Shown here: positions 7,029-14,136 of the stretch, piece by piece
Layout: each line of letters starts with the position of its first letter
Position numbering within the stretch: position 1 is the first letter of the stretch
NCBI GenBank assembly: GCA_910587325.1
Contig: CAJUKB010000018.1
Span: forward strand, 1 to 28,168
Direction of reading: 5' to 3'
DNA length: 28,168 nucleotides
From: an uncultured Bacilli bacterium
GTDB taxonomy: Bacteria; Bacillota_I; Bacilli_A; RF39; UBA660
Translations under genes and position numbers: made by a program
Notes under the pieces: model-generated
Databases searched by the model: none
What the model was told of the DNA's origin: nothing
What the model saw: the letters and a program-made list of their open reading frames with translations, nothing else

Positions 7029-8487
7029 TTATACTAATTCGAAATGGATTTGCTTTCGTTCCATTTCCGCTTTCATATAATACTTTTGATTTTAGATAAA
7101 ATGTGGGACGTGTACCTACATTTTCGGCTCTATTAGCATTCATATAATTAATATTACCATTATTTTCTAACACAAATATATCACCTATATCTATAGTTCC
7201 ATGGCTTCTATCCTTTGTAGGAACAATTGTCCATTCAAAATATCTACCTTCTAATTTTTCACCATGCAATAGTAACCAACTATCCTCTTTTAATATATTT
7301 TGATTTTCTGGCATAAATCTTTCCCAATGCTTCTTATTTATTGAATAGCCCCAATCACTGATGTACATTAGTCCTATATTTGCAATATATGAAATTTCTT
7401 TTCCTTGATAAGCTGTTATGCTTCCTCTTTCTAAATGATAATAATTATGGACAGTATATTCTCTTCGTGTATTTTGAGACAAAGTAATTGCGCCTAAATA
7501 CCAAACACTTGAAGCAATATAGTCTTGATATTCTCCTAAAGAATTCCAATAAACTCTATTTAATACTTCTGTATTTAATGAAGCAGTTGTCCAATCATTA
7601 TTTTGGGCTGTATTCACTGCATACCCTATTGCAGTATATAATCCACTTTCATTTTCTTCATAAGGGGTTGCTTTCACTAACTTCACTCTATTTTCATAAG
7701 GTTTATCTTTTCCTACTTCCTCCTGCGTAGGGATGACTCCGATAATTCTGTATAAGTTCTCTTCAGGACAAGTTTCTTCTTCACTTCCAAAACAGACATA
7801 ATTATGGGGATTTGCTCCTGTATATCTATAATCTGTTAAGGCAGGTGTTTGGCTTGTTGCTTCATGTGTGAATTCTTCCGTTTCATTATCGCTCATGATG
7901 TAATCTACTAGTCTTACTTTATGACTTTGTTTGGCTGTTACGACTATCTTACTTATAAAGTTCTTATTCATCGCATCATCTTCAACTGTAACGCTTTCAT
8001 CCATCCATAGTTTTATTGTATAGGTCTTACTTTCATTCGCTCCTAACTCTCCACTGGTTAGGTATCTTGCCTCTACTGGTGTGTAATCACTTCCTGGATA
8101 ACTTGTTTCTACGCTCTCTAATGTATTTAATAGTTTCTTTGTTTCTCCATTAAACTCTACTGCTATATATTCGCTACTTAATCTACTTGTACTTTCCATG
8201 ATATCTAAATTGACATCATATTCTACTGTTGTTGTACAGGTATTTGTGATTGTAAATGTATAAGGGGTTAAAATCTTCGCTTCTGCGTCTGTTATAGGAT
8301 AAGCATTTTGTAAATGAATCGGATTTTCATCGGTTAGTTCTATTTCTAAACATGTACTTTCTATTGTATTGATTCCTTCTTGACTTACTATATGACTCCA
8401 CCATGCATAACTTACACTTATTATAATTCCTAAACTCAGTAATATTCCTACGATTATCATCGCCATTTTCTTTTTATGTTCTTTCAT
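7021..8487 (-). CDS. Large TasA/camelysin-like surface protein
   Basis: The 488-residue exported protein has a positively charged start (MKEHKKKM), a hydrophobic segment at about residues 8-28 and then VSYAWWSHIVSQEG. This signal style resembles SipW-dependent TasA/CalY matrix proteins. Residues about 35-200 look like the TasA-type beta sandwich (TPYTFTITNTCTTTVEYDVN, ESKTYTIKLWMDE). The remainder contains YRIIGVIPTQEE, AVNTAQNNDWTTASLNTEVL and VGTRPTFYLKSKVLYESGNG, a layout common in surface proteins of uncultured Firmicutes and often ending near a FYLKS motif. There is no LPXTG anchor. The start is taken at the ATG preceded by AAGGCG; an upstream in-frame GTG lacks a ribosome site. Promoter: see 8531-8585. 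Confidence 0.72.
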   Translation of the reverse strand: MKEHKKKMAMIIVGILLSLGIIISVSYAWWSHIVSQEGINTIESTCLEIELTDENPIHLQNAYPITDAEAKILTPYTFTITNTCTTTVEYDVNLDIMESTSRLSSEYIAVEFNGETKKLLNTLESVETSYPGSDYTPVEARYLTSGELGANESKTYTIKLWMDESVTVEDDAMNKNFISKIVVTAKQSHKVRLVDYIMSDNETEEFTHEATSQTPALTDYRYTGANPHNYVCFGSEEETCPEENLYRIIGVIPTQEEVGKDKPYENRVKLVKATPYEENESGLYTAIGYAVNTAQNNDWTTASLNTEVLNRVYWNSLGEYQDYIASSVWYLGAITLSQNTRREYTVHNYYHLERGSITAYQGKEISYIANIGLMYISDWGYSINKKHWERFMPENQNILKEDSWLLLHGEKLEGRYFEWTIVPTKDRSHGTIDIGDIFVLENNGNINYMNANRAENVGTRPTFYLKSKVLYESGNGTKANPFRISINE

Positions 8488-8518
8488 ATACTTCGCCTTT
8501 CTTATAGATATCACTATG

Positions 8519-8615
8519 CTATCTATTTATATAATAGCAAAATATGATAGCTTTTTGCAAGCGTTATTTTTGGAAATTTTATACTATCATAATACTAGCA
8601 AGGAGATAGTACTAT
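8519..8615. promoter_or_regulatory. Operator candidates: four alternating CTATC/GATAG half-sites
   Basis: CTATC (8519-8523), GATAG (8546-8550), CTATC (8584-8588) and GATAG (8605-8609) alternate in orientation across the divergent region. The central pair extends to an exact TATGATAG (8543-8550) / CTATCATA (8584-8591) inverted repeat. A palindrome ATAGTACTAT (8606-8615) overlaps the start codon of the RHH gene. RHH proteins bind short repeated or inverted sites as dimer arrays, so the encoded RHH protein is the natural candidate binder. This is an inference. Confidence 0.5.
8531..8585. promoter_or_regulatory. Back-to-back promoters sharing one -35 box
   Basis: TTGCAA at 8555-8560 is its own reverse complement. 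Reading left, an 18-base spacer leads to TATTAT (minus strand, 8531-8536) for the surface-protein gene. Reading right, a 19-base spacer leads to TATACT (8580-8585) for the RHH gene. One TATGATAG half-site lies in the left spacer and the other overlaps the right -10, so one bound repressor array could shut both. Confidence 0.5.
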
Positions 8616-8766
8616 GAATAAAGATATTATTTATGTCAGAATAGATGAAGATTTAAAACAAAAATTAGATATGATAGCTTTAGAAGAACAAAGAAGTTTA
8701 AACAATTTAGTGGTTTGGATATTATCTAATTATATTGAATCTAGGGAATCTAAATCTGAAAAGTAA
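8614..8766 (+). CDS. Ribbon-helix-helix (Arc-type) DNA-binding protein, 50 aa
   Basis: The ATG at 8614 follows AAGGAG. The product fits the RHH fold: a short strand (DIIYVRIDEDL), helix A (KQKLDMIALEEQ), the conserved turn RSLNNLV and helix B (VWILSNYIES), then a charged tail. RHH dimers insert the paired beta strand into the DNA major groove. The gene is divergent from the surface-protein operon and surrounded by repeated CTATC/GATAG sites, so it is probably an autoregulator and regulator of that operon. It could also be an orphan antitoxin, but no toxin gene follows; a terminator does. Confidence 0.8.
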   Translation: MNKDIIYVRIDEDLKQKLDMIALEEQRSLNNLVVWILSNYIESRESKSEK

Positions 8767-8769
8767 TTT

Positions 8770-8804
8770 AAAAATTCTTCCCCTTTTGAAGAGGAAGAAT
8801 TTTT
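8770..8804. terminator. Bidirectional intrinsic terminator
   Basis: A 12-bp stem, 8770-8781 with 8793-8804 (core TTCTTCC/GGAAGAA with A/T flanks), is followed by a T-rich tract on the plus strand and preceded by A residues that serve the minus strand. It separates the RHH gene from the convergent small gene, whose stop lies inside the right arm. Confidence 0.75.
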
Positions 8805-8994
8805 AATTTTTTTTCGTTAATTTTTGAATTTCATCGATAGATAACGTGCTAATTTCTGCTATTTTTTCTATCGTAATCATTTCCAAAGTAAATAACTTTT
8901 TTATGATATTTTTTTCACCATCTAAAAAACCATTTATATAAGAATCTTTTTTTATTCTATCAAATGGTCTCTTATTTTTTCTACTTTTTATCAT
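8803..8994 (-). CDS. Small protein, 63 aa, resembling the tail of PD-(D/E)XK transposase-like proteins
   Basis: GGAGGG five bases before the ATG gives a strong start. The basic N terminus (IKSRKNKRPFDRIKKDSY) is followed by GFLDGEKNIIKKLFTLEMIT and IEKIAEISTLSIDEIQKL. That pattern is the usual C-terminal tail of Rpn/PD-(D/E)XK-nuclease transposase proteins, which fold as a small helical bundle. No nuclease domain is present. It may be a stand-alone helical or HTH-like protein or the end of a lost element. It lies downstream of the sigma-factor gene with 82 bases between. Confidence 0.5.
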   Translation of the reverse strand: MIKSRKNKRPFDRIKKDSYINGFLDGEKNIIKKLFTLEMITIEKIAEISTLSIDEIQKLTKKN

Positions 8995-9076
8995 TTTACC
9001 CTCCTACTATATATATACACTACAAAGGCTTGATTTCCTTTTTTTCAAGACAAATTTTTTTCAAAAAAAAATTGAC

Positions 9077-9730
9077 TCACGCGGCGTAAAAATCACGCAT
9101 TTTATCAATTCCTCTTTTTTCATACCTAGATATCATCACTTGGGTCTTTTTTAACTTTCTAGCCACTTCACTTTGGGTCATATCTTCAAAATAACGATAT
9201 TCTAATATTTTTCTTTCATCTTCTGTTAATTGTTCTAATCCTTCTTGTATCACAAGTCTATCTTCCAAAGAGATAGGTTCTTCTTTGGCAACGGTTTCAT
9301 AAATACTTCTATCTTCCGTAGTCCCTTTATCCATACTACTGACAATGATACTTCCTGCGACAATAGCCGTCTCAATTTCTTCTTCACTATATCCTAAATA
9401 TAGGGCAAGTTCTTGGTTATTTGGAATATATCCCCAATGCTGTGCTATAGAATACCTTGTAGTTTCAATCAAATTATAAAGTTTTAGATAATCTCTACTT
9501 ATCTTAATTTGTTTTTGCGTTGCTAACTTGAACATTTCCCCAAAAATAGGTTTAAAAGCATAAGTAGAAAACTTGACTGACCCATCGTCTCTAAAATTAC
9601 GATAAGCCGTCACCATAGCCATAGCTCCTGCTTGGATTAAATCTTCTTTTTCTGCTCCATAAAAACGATTGGCAATCCTATAAAGTAAGCCCATATTTTC
9701 TTTTACAATTTCTGTTTCTTCTGTTGTCAT
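9077..9730 (-). CDS. SigF/SigG/SigB-type RNA polymerase sigma factor
   Basis: A 217-residue sigma-70 family protein. Region 2 is at about residues 8-75 (LLYRIANRFYGAEKEDLIQA, then FRDDGSVKFSTYAFKPIFGE). Region 3 covers about 85-150 (YIPNNQELALYLGYSEEEIE). Region 4 is at about 165-213 (LEQLTEDERKILEYRYFEDM, then TQSEVARKLKKTQVMISRYE). It matches the sporulation/stress group rather than sigma-A or ECF; B. subtilis SigF is about 255 residues, so this one is short. The ATG follows AAGGAGAG. It starts 11 bases after the SpoIIAA-like gene, so they form an operon. No spoIIAB anti-sigma gene lies in the unit. Its regulon could be a relic of forespore control or a repurposed envelope response. Confidence 0.88.
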   Translation of the reverse strand: MTTEETEIVKENMGLLYRIANRFYGAEKEDLIQAGAMAMVTAYRNFRDDGSVKFSTYAFKPIFGEMFKLATQKQIKISRDYLKLYNLIETTRYSIAQHWGYIPNNQELALYLGYSEEEIETAIVAGSIIVSSMDKGTTEDRSIYETVAKEEPISLEDRLVIQEGLEQLTEDERKILEYRYFEDMTQSEVARKLKKTQVMISRYEKRGIDKMRDFYAA

Positions 9731-9741
9731 AATATCTCTCC

Positions 9742-10074
9742 TTACACTTCTAATAATTGTAATGCTGATAATTCATTGTCCGTTTCTTTAATATGAAGTC
9801 TTTTAAGTTCTTTATTTACTTCTTTGGATACTTCACATAAATATATTTTTCCTTTGTTCGTTCGAATAGCACATTTGGTATTTAAAATAGCCTCTACGCC
9901 ACTTTCATCTATACCTTCTAATTCAAACAAGTTATACACCAAATATTTAATTTTATGTTTTAAAATAACAGGAACTAAATAATTATTTAACTTATAAGAG
10001 CCTTTTCTTGTTAAGTTTCCGCTTAACCTAGCAAATAAGATTCCTTTATTGTACTCTAAATCCATATTAAACAT
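9742..10074 (-). CDS. SpoIIAA-like anti-anti-sigma factor (STAS domain)
   Basis: The 110-residue protein is a single STAS domain: YNKGILFARLSGNLTRKGSY, then YLVYNLFELEGIDESGVEAI, then GKIYLCEVSKEV. The IDESG loop puts Ser at residue 58, the position phosphorylated by SpoIIAB in B. subtilis SpoIIAA (a family fact). Retention of that Ser suggests a kinase-type anti-sigma partner is encoded elsewhere. The start follows AGGTGAT. It is the first gene of the unit, with its own promoter upstream and the sigma gene directly downstream. In spore formers the order is dacF-spoIIAA-spoIIAB-sigF; a DacF-type gene also lies nearby here, at 12.9-14.0 kb on the same strand. Confidence 0.82.
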   Translation of the reverse strand: MFNMDLEYNKGILFARLSGNLTRKGSYKLNNYLVPVILKHKIKYLVYNLFELEGIDESGVEAILNTKCAIRTNKGKIYLCEVSKEVNKELKRLHIKETDNELSALQLLEV

Positions 10075-10115
10075 ATCATCACCTGCTATATGAAATATAG
10101 AGCAAAATACTTAAG

Positions 10116-10144
10116 TTTTAAACACATTCGACAAAGGTTGTCAA
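10116..10144 (-). promoter_or_regulatory. Sigma-A-like promoter of the STAS-sigma operon
   Basis: Minus-strand TTGACA (10139-10144), a 17-base spacer and TTAAAA (10116-10121) lie about 40 bases before the STAS start codon. The -35 is perfect; the -10 is weak, which could mean activator dependence or low basal expression. It does not look like a SigF-type promoter. Confidence 0.45.
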
Positions 10145-10170
10145 AATTTATCTGTATAAAAATAAGCATT

Positions 10171-10193
10171 AAAAAAAGTTCAATCGTTGAACT
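10171..10193 (-). terminator. Intrinsic terminator upstream of the STAS operon
   Basis: AGTTCAA-CGA-TTGAACT on the minus strand, a 7-bp perfect stem three bases past the stop of the preceding gene, is followed by a T-run. It insulates the STAS-sigma operon from the genes before it. Confidence 0.8.
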
Positions 10194-10196
10194 CTT

Positions 10197-11201
10197 TTAT
10201 TTTTGATACAATTCTTTCGCTTTTTCTTTATTTTCTTTCGTATAACCACTTAATACATTTGGCATTCTATTCATTAAGGTATCGTACATTTCATCAAATG
10301 TATTTAAGTTTTTCTTGCTTGCACTAACAGTTGCTAATTTATGCGCTTTTCCGTTTTTGGTAACAATCATAATACTCTTTTGGCTTAAAGAACCATTATA
10401 ACGATACTCATGTGGATAAATCCAAACAATATCACTATGTAGATATACTTCTAATCCTCCTACATAACTCACAATGTAATTACGTGTTATATAAACTTTA
10501 GCTTTTTTGAAATAAAAACTGTCACTTGCATCTATCTCTTGTAAGACTTCTTCCCATTTTCTTTCTAATTTTTCTATACATTTTTTGGTATTGGTATTCT
10601 TTCTAAAATAAACAAATATGACAATAGCTCCAATAATTAAAGTTGGTAAGCAAACGATTAACTCTGTAGTTAAATCAGTCATTGGACTTTCAAAAGTATC
10701 CAAATAAACAACTCCTAAATAATCACTAAAATTACTTGTATTTAAAATCTTTTCATCATAAAGCGTATTATAAGCATCAATAGCAATCTTTTTTAAATCT
10801 GATGGAATCGTTTTTGTCATTCCTTTAATAGTAACAGCATTAGGTCTTTCTTGCTTTTCTTCTGCATAAGAGTAATCATAAATTGAATTCAAGGCTTCTC
10901 TTGTTTTGTCATTTAAATCTACAATATATAAATACTCATTATCCCATACAAAATAAGTTTTATGTTCAATTCCAGCGTAGTCATTCGTTGCAAAATAATC
11001 CGTCATCACTTGTACATCAATGGAAGCATATACATTCTCTTTTTTTACATCTGCTAAGGATTCCACAGTCTTCATTTCTTTATCCTTGTTATAGTATACC
11101 ATTATTCCAGATACTAAACTACTAAGTAAAAATAAAATACCTACAATTAAAGTAATTTTATTGCTTTTAATATTTTTTAGAAATTCCTCTTTATTTCCCA
11201 T
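10197..11201 (-). CDS. Membrane protein of unknown function, 334 aa
   Basis: Two membrane segments are visible, about residues 16-38 and 181-200. Between them is an extracytoplasmic domain of about 140 residues (YFVWDNEYLYIVDLNDKTRE, VTIKGMTKTIPSDLKKIAID). After the second segment comes a basic linker and a cytoplasmic domain with VYITRNYIVSYVGGLEVYLH and DIVWIYPHEYRYNGSLSQKS, which resembles a PH-like beta fold. The start follows AGAGGAG. It is bounded by terminators on both sides, so it is probably expressed alone. No function can be assigned. Confidence 0.75.
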   Translation of the reverse strand: MGNKEEFLKNIKSNKITLIVGILFLLSSLVSGIMVYYNKDKEMKTVESLADVKKENVYASIDVQVMTDYFATNDYAGIEHKTYFVWDNEYLYIVDLNDKTREALNSIYDYSYAEEKQERPNAVTIKGMTKTIPSDLKKIAIDAYNTLYDEKILNTSNFSDYLGVVYLDTFESPMTDLTTELIVCLPTLIIGAIVIFVYFRKNTNTKKCIEKLERKWEEVLQEIDASDSFYFKKAKVYITRNYIVSYVGGLEVYLHSDIVWIYPHEYRYNGSLSQKSIMIVTKNGKAHKLATVSASKKNLNTFDEMYDTLMNRMPNVLSGYTKENKEKAKELYQK

Positions 11202-11307
11202 ATAAACTCCTCTTTTCTACTAAAGAATATACCAAATTCTACACTTTTTGACAATATATTCTATGACTTTTATAAACATTTTATTCATTTTTCTTTATTT
11301 TATAAGT

Positions 11308-11334
11308 AAAAAACACTCATTTTTCTATAAGTGC
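11308..11334 (-). terminator. Possible terminator at the end of the LCP gene
   Basis: The stem GCACT/AGTGT (one G-U pair) spans the stop codon of the LCP gene and runs into TTTTTT on the minus strand. The stem is short. Confidence 0.4.
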
Positions 11335-12783
11335 TTTTATCTTTTTTATAGCCTCTGTTACAGATTCAGCTTCTGGTATCATAACATAGGATTTTTTATT
11401 TTTATAAGAATACGTATATTCATGTGCATCAGTTCCTTTTAACGTATATTTATCAATACTCCAAGAAGGCATATCCTTAATCTGTTGTTTTACGAGTTTC
11501 GTCATATTATCCGTTCCCATATTGGTGACAAATCTTCCTTCTAACGCATTTAATAAATCATTATATTTGGTAATAATATTTTTAGATAATACTTTATTTA
11601 AAATCGCTTCTAAAAGAATTTGTTGATGTTCTACCCTTCCAACATCCCCACTTGCTAAGCTCTTTCTTTCACGGGCAAAAGCTAGAGCTTGTTTACCATT
11701 TAAATGATTTGTTCCTTTTTTAAACGTATAATTAATTGTTTCGTTTTCCTCTACATAATAAGCAGTAAATCCTTTATCAAGGGTAACATCTACTCCTCCT
11801 AACTTATCTACAATTTGAATTAAGGAAGTAAAGTTTACTTTTGCATAGTAATTAATATCAGTATCTAATAAATCTTCTACTGTTTTAACAGACGTATCAA
11901 TTCCATGAATTCCCGCATGGGTAATTTTATCTTTGTACTTAGAATTAATTCCATGTAAATTTACATAATAGTCTCTTGGAATACTTGTCAATAACACTTG
12001 ATTAGTATTCGGGTTTACGGATACAAGCATATTCACATCACTTCTAGAAACACTGGTAATCTTTCCATAGCTATCAATTCCTGAAATAAAAACGTTAAAT
12101 GGTTCTTTTGTCGTATTTACATTTTTCACTAAGTCATCTTCGATTTCAATATCCACCGAAAATTCGTAAATGACTTTTTCTTTATTCAATAATTCTGTAC
12201 TTTCTTCTAACAGACTTTTTTCAGCGGCTTCAATTAAAATAGCATCAACACTTTTTTTAAGCAAGCTACTTGCTAAACTCGTAATATCATCCATCTCAAC
12301 GTATTCTAAAGAAGTTTTTTTATTTAAGTGCATTTTGGCTTCCAATAAACCTTTGTCTTCTCCAAGTTTTACAATTCCTATTTTTTTGTCTTGAATGTCT
12401 TTTAGCTTCTCATACCCGCTTGAATTTAAGACAATGACACTATAATTTTCCGTATTGCAATTTCCTCCACTAATTTTTTTTAAGAAATCCATTGTATGAA
12501 AAGAGTAAAAAAGAATACAAATCATTCCAATCATTTTAATAAATGTTAAAATAGTACCCAGTAATCTTCTTTTCCAACCACTCCCAAGCATTAAGAAAGC
12601 CATGAAAAAGTCAAATACTAAAAATAGACTCGCAAGAGTGCCAAAATAAAGTATGGGCATCACATTTAGAAGAAAAAGCGCCCCTAACGTAAGACAACTT
12701 ACAAATAAGGAAATAAAAAATAAACGTCTAAAAAATTTTTTCTTACTTTTTTTCTTCTTTTTTACTTCTTCCTTTTCATTCAT
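11317..12783 (-). CDS. LytR-CpsA-Psr (LCP) wall-polymer ligase with extra periplasmic domain
   Basis: LCP enzymes transfer undecaprenyl-linked glycopolymers to peptidoglycan. After a Lys-rich cytoplasmic start come three hydrophobic segments within residues 20-105. The LCP domain runs from about NVFISGIDSYGKITSVSRSD, with LTSIPRDYYVNLHG and KQALAFARERKSLASGDVGR (conserved Asp/Arg residues) to RVEHQQILLEAIL. Between membrane and catalytic domain, about residues 130-225 form a substrate-binding-protein-like segment (VIVLNSSGYEKLKDIQDKKI, VDAILIEAAEKSLLEES). Similar accessory domains occur in CpsA-like proteins. The start ATG has GAGGAT upstream. It likely acts with the neighbouring D,D-carboxypeptidase in wall assembly. 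Confidence 0.9.
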   Translation of the reverse strand: MNEKEEVKKKKKSKKKFFRRLFFISLFVSCLTLGALFLLNVMPILYFGTLASLFLVFDFFMAFLMLGSGWKRRLLGTILTFIKMIGMICILFYSFHTMDFLKKISGGNCNTENYSVIVLNSSGYEKLKDIQDKKIGIVKLGEDKGLLEAKMHLNKKTSLEYVEMDDITSLASSLLKKSVDAILIEAAEKSLLEESTELLNKEKVIYEFSVDIEIEDDLVKNVNTTKEPFNVFISGIDSYGKITSVSRSDVNMLVSVNPNTNQVLLTSIPRDYYVNLHGINSKYKDKITHAGIHGIDTSVKTVEDLLDTDINYYAKVNFTSLIQIVDKLGGVDVTLDKGFTAYYVEENETINYTFKKGTNHLNGKQALAFARERKSLASGDVGRVEHQQILLEAILNKVLSKNIITKYNDLLNALEGRFVTNMGTDNMTKLVKQQIKDMPSWSIDKYTLKGTDAHEYTYSYKNKKSYVMIPEAESVTEAIKKIKALIEK

Positions 12784-12810
12784 GTGTTTTTCATCCTCGC
12801 TTATATTTTA

Positions 12811-12819
12811 AGTATAGCA
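12811..12819 (-). promoter_or_regulatory. Extended -10 promoter of the LCP gene
   Basis: TGCTATACT on the minus strand, about 30 bases before the LCP start, is a good extended -10. No clear -35 is visible. Confidence 0.4.
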
Positions 12820-12827
12820 CATAGAAT

Positions 12828-12858
12828 AAAACGTTTTCTTTTCAAAAAACGTTTTTTG
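12828..12858. terminator. AAAACGTTTT double palindrome, likely terminator of dacF-like gene
   Basis: AAAACGTTTT occurs at 12828-12837 and again at 12846-12855 inside CAAAAAACGTTTTTTG (12843-12858). Each copy is self-complementary, so the two can pair as a 10-bp stem with an eight-base loop. Placed just after the dacF-like stop it may end that transcript, but two palindromes upstream of the LCP promoter could also be operator sites. Confidence 0.45.
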
Positions 12859-12873
12859 TAAACCAAAAGTAAA

Positions 12874-14019
12874 TTAAATAGGATTTCCACTCGTAATGGT
12901 GTTAAATACACGAACAAATAAATCAAAAATACTTGCTTTTTTTATTTCTTCTTTTACTACAACATCTACTTCTTTGACAATATTGCCATTTTTATCGACT
13001 ACTTCTAATGAACCTACCACTTCTCCCGAGAGGATTGGGGCTTTTAAATCATCGGTTACTAAATTATAAGTAAATTCTTCTTTATCGTCCGTGACTTTAG
13101 AAAGAATTGTCACATCTTGTTCTATATAAAGTTTAGTAGAGGTTATATTTCCTTTTTCTATTTTTTGTTCTCCTAAATCTTTGTCTTTTGGAATTAAAAT
13201 ATCTAATTTATAAGTATTAAATCCATAATTCAACATATTTACGGTATCTTTACTACGTAAATCACTTGTTTCGGCGTTCATAACGACCGATAAAAGTCGC
13301 ATATCTCCTTTTTTCGCTGTTGTTGTAATACAATATCCCGCTTGATTCGTAAATCCGGTTTTTAAACCATCTACTCCTTCATAAAATCTAACTAGTCGGT
13401 TGGTATTTACAAGCCATACACTAGAACCATCCGGTTTTTTTAAGTAATCTTCATAAATACTTGTAAACTCTAATATTTTCTCATGTTTTAGTAATTCTCT
13501 TGCCATTATAGACATATCTCTTGCCGTTGTATAATGGTTTTCACTTTCCAGTCCATGTGGATTATCAAAATGGGTATTTTTTAAACCTAAGGAAGTAGCT
13601 TTATTGTTCATGGCTTCCACAAAAGCCGATACACTTCCATTTACCTTTTCCGCCATGGCTACCACTGCATCGTTACCACTAGCAATCGCAATTCCTTTTA
13701 AAAGTTCTTGTACTTTGTATTTTTCACCTGTCTGTAAGAAGATTTGACTTCCTCCCATACTAGAGGCTGTATCACTAATGACGACATCATCATCAAATGA
13801 AAGTTTACCAGAATCTATGGCTTCCATAATTAAAAGCATGCTCATAACCTTGGTCATAGAAGCCGGGGCTAATTTTTTATCCGCATTTTTTTCATAGATT
13901 ACCTTTCCGGTTGAGACTTCAAGTAAAAGGGCTGCTTCTCCATTTTCTGCAAGTTCTTCTGCTTTTACTCCACTTATCAAAAAGAAGAAAAGAAACAAAC
14001 TAACAAATATTTTTTTCAT
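12874..14019 (-). CDS. dacF: D-alanyl-D-alanine carboxypeptidase, PBP5/DacF type
   Basis: This serine-type penicillin-binding protein removes the terminal D-Ala from stem peptides outside the cell. The signal peptide is MKKIFVSLFLFFFLISGVKA (residues 1-20). Active-site motifs are S54-M-T-K57 (PASMTKV), S114-G-N (ASGNDAV) and K220-T-G (DGLKTGFTNQAGY). The C-terminal PBP5_C-like domain (about 270-360) is followed by a short amphipathic end (IFDLFVRVFNTI) that may lie on the membrane. The ATG at 14019 is used because AGGTG lies six bases before it; a GTG three codons upstream overlaps that site. Length 381 is typical. DacF next to spoIIA genes is the ancestral order in spore formers, but the symbol is only a best guess among dac paralogues. 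Confidence 0.93.
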   Translation of the reverse strand: MKKIFVSLFLFFFLISGVKAEELAENGEAALLLEVSTGKVIYEKNADKKLAPASMTKVMSMLLIMEAIDSGKLSFDDDVVISDTASSMGGSQIFLQTGEKYKVQELLKGIAIASGNDAVVAMAEKVNGSVSAFVEAMNNKATSLGLKNTHFDNPHGLESENHYTTARDMSIMARELLKHEKILEFTSIYEDYLKKPDGSSVWLVNTNRLVRFYEGVDGLKTGFTNQAGYCITTTAKKGDMRLLSVVMNAETSDLRSKDTVNMLNYGFNTYKLDILIPKDKDLGEQKIEKGNITSTKLYIEQDVTILSKVTDDKEEFTYNLVTDDLKAPILSGEVVGSLEVVDKNGNIVKEVDVVVKEEIKKASIFDLFVRVFNTITSGNPI

Positions 14020-14136
14020 ACGCTTCACCTATTTAAAAGTATGTATTAGAAAACAAAATATGACATTTCTTACTTCTTAATTTTCTTACAATAAAAAAGC
14101 CATACTAAATAAAGAAAGAAGGAAGGAAGGAATTCT

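Noticed and set aside
11248..11442. 64-residue plus-strand open frame at the LCP 3' end
   Set aside because: Hydrophobic only because it is antisense to AT-rich coding sequence; no ribosome site.
11317..12783. Alternative genetic code (TGA = Trp)
   Set aside because: Trp is encoded by TGG throughout, and TGA ends the LCP and rnpM genes at the expected protein ends.
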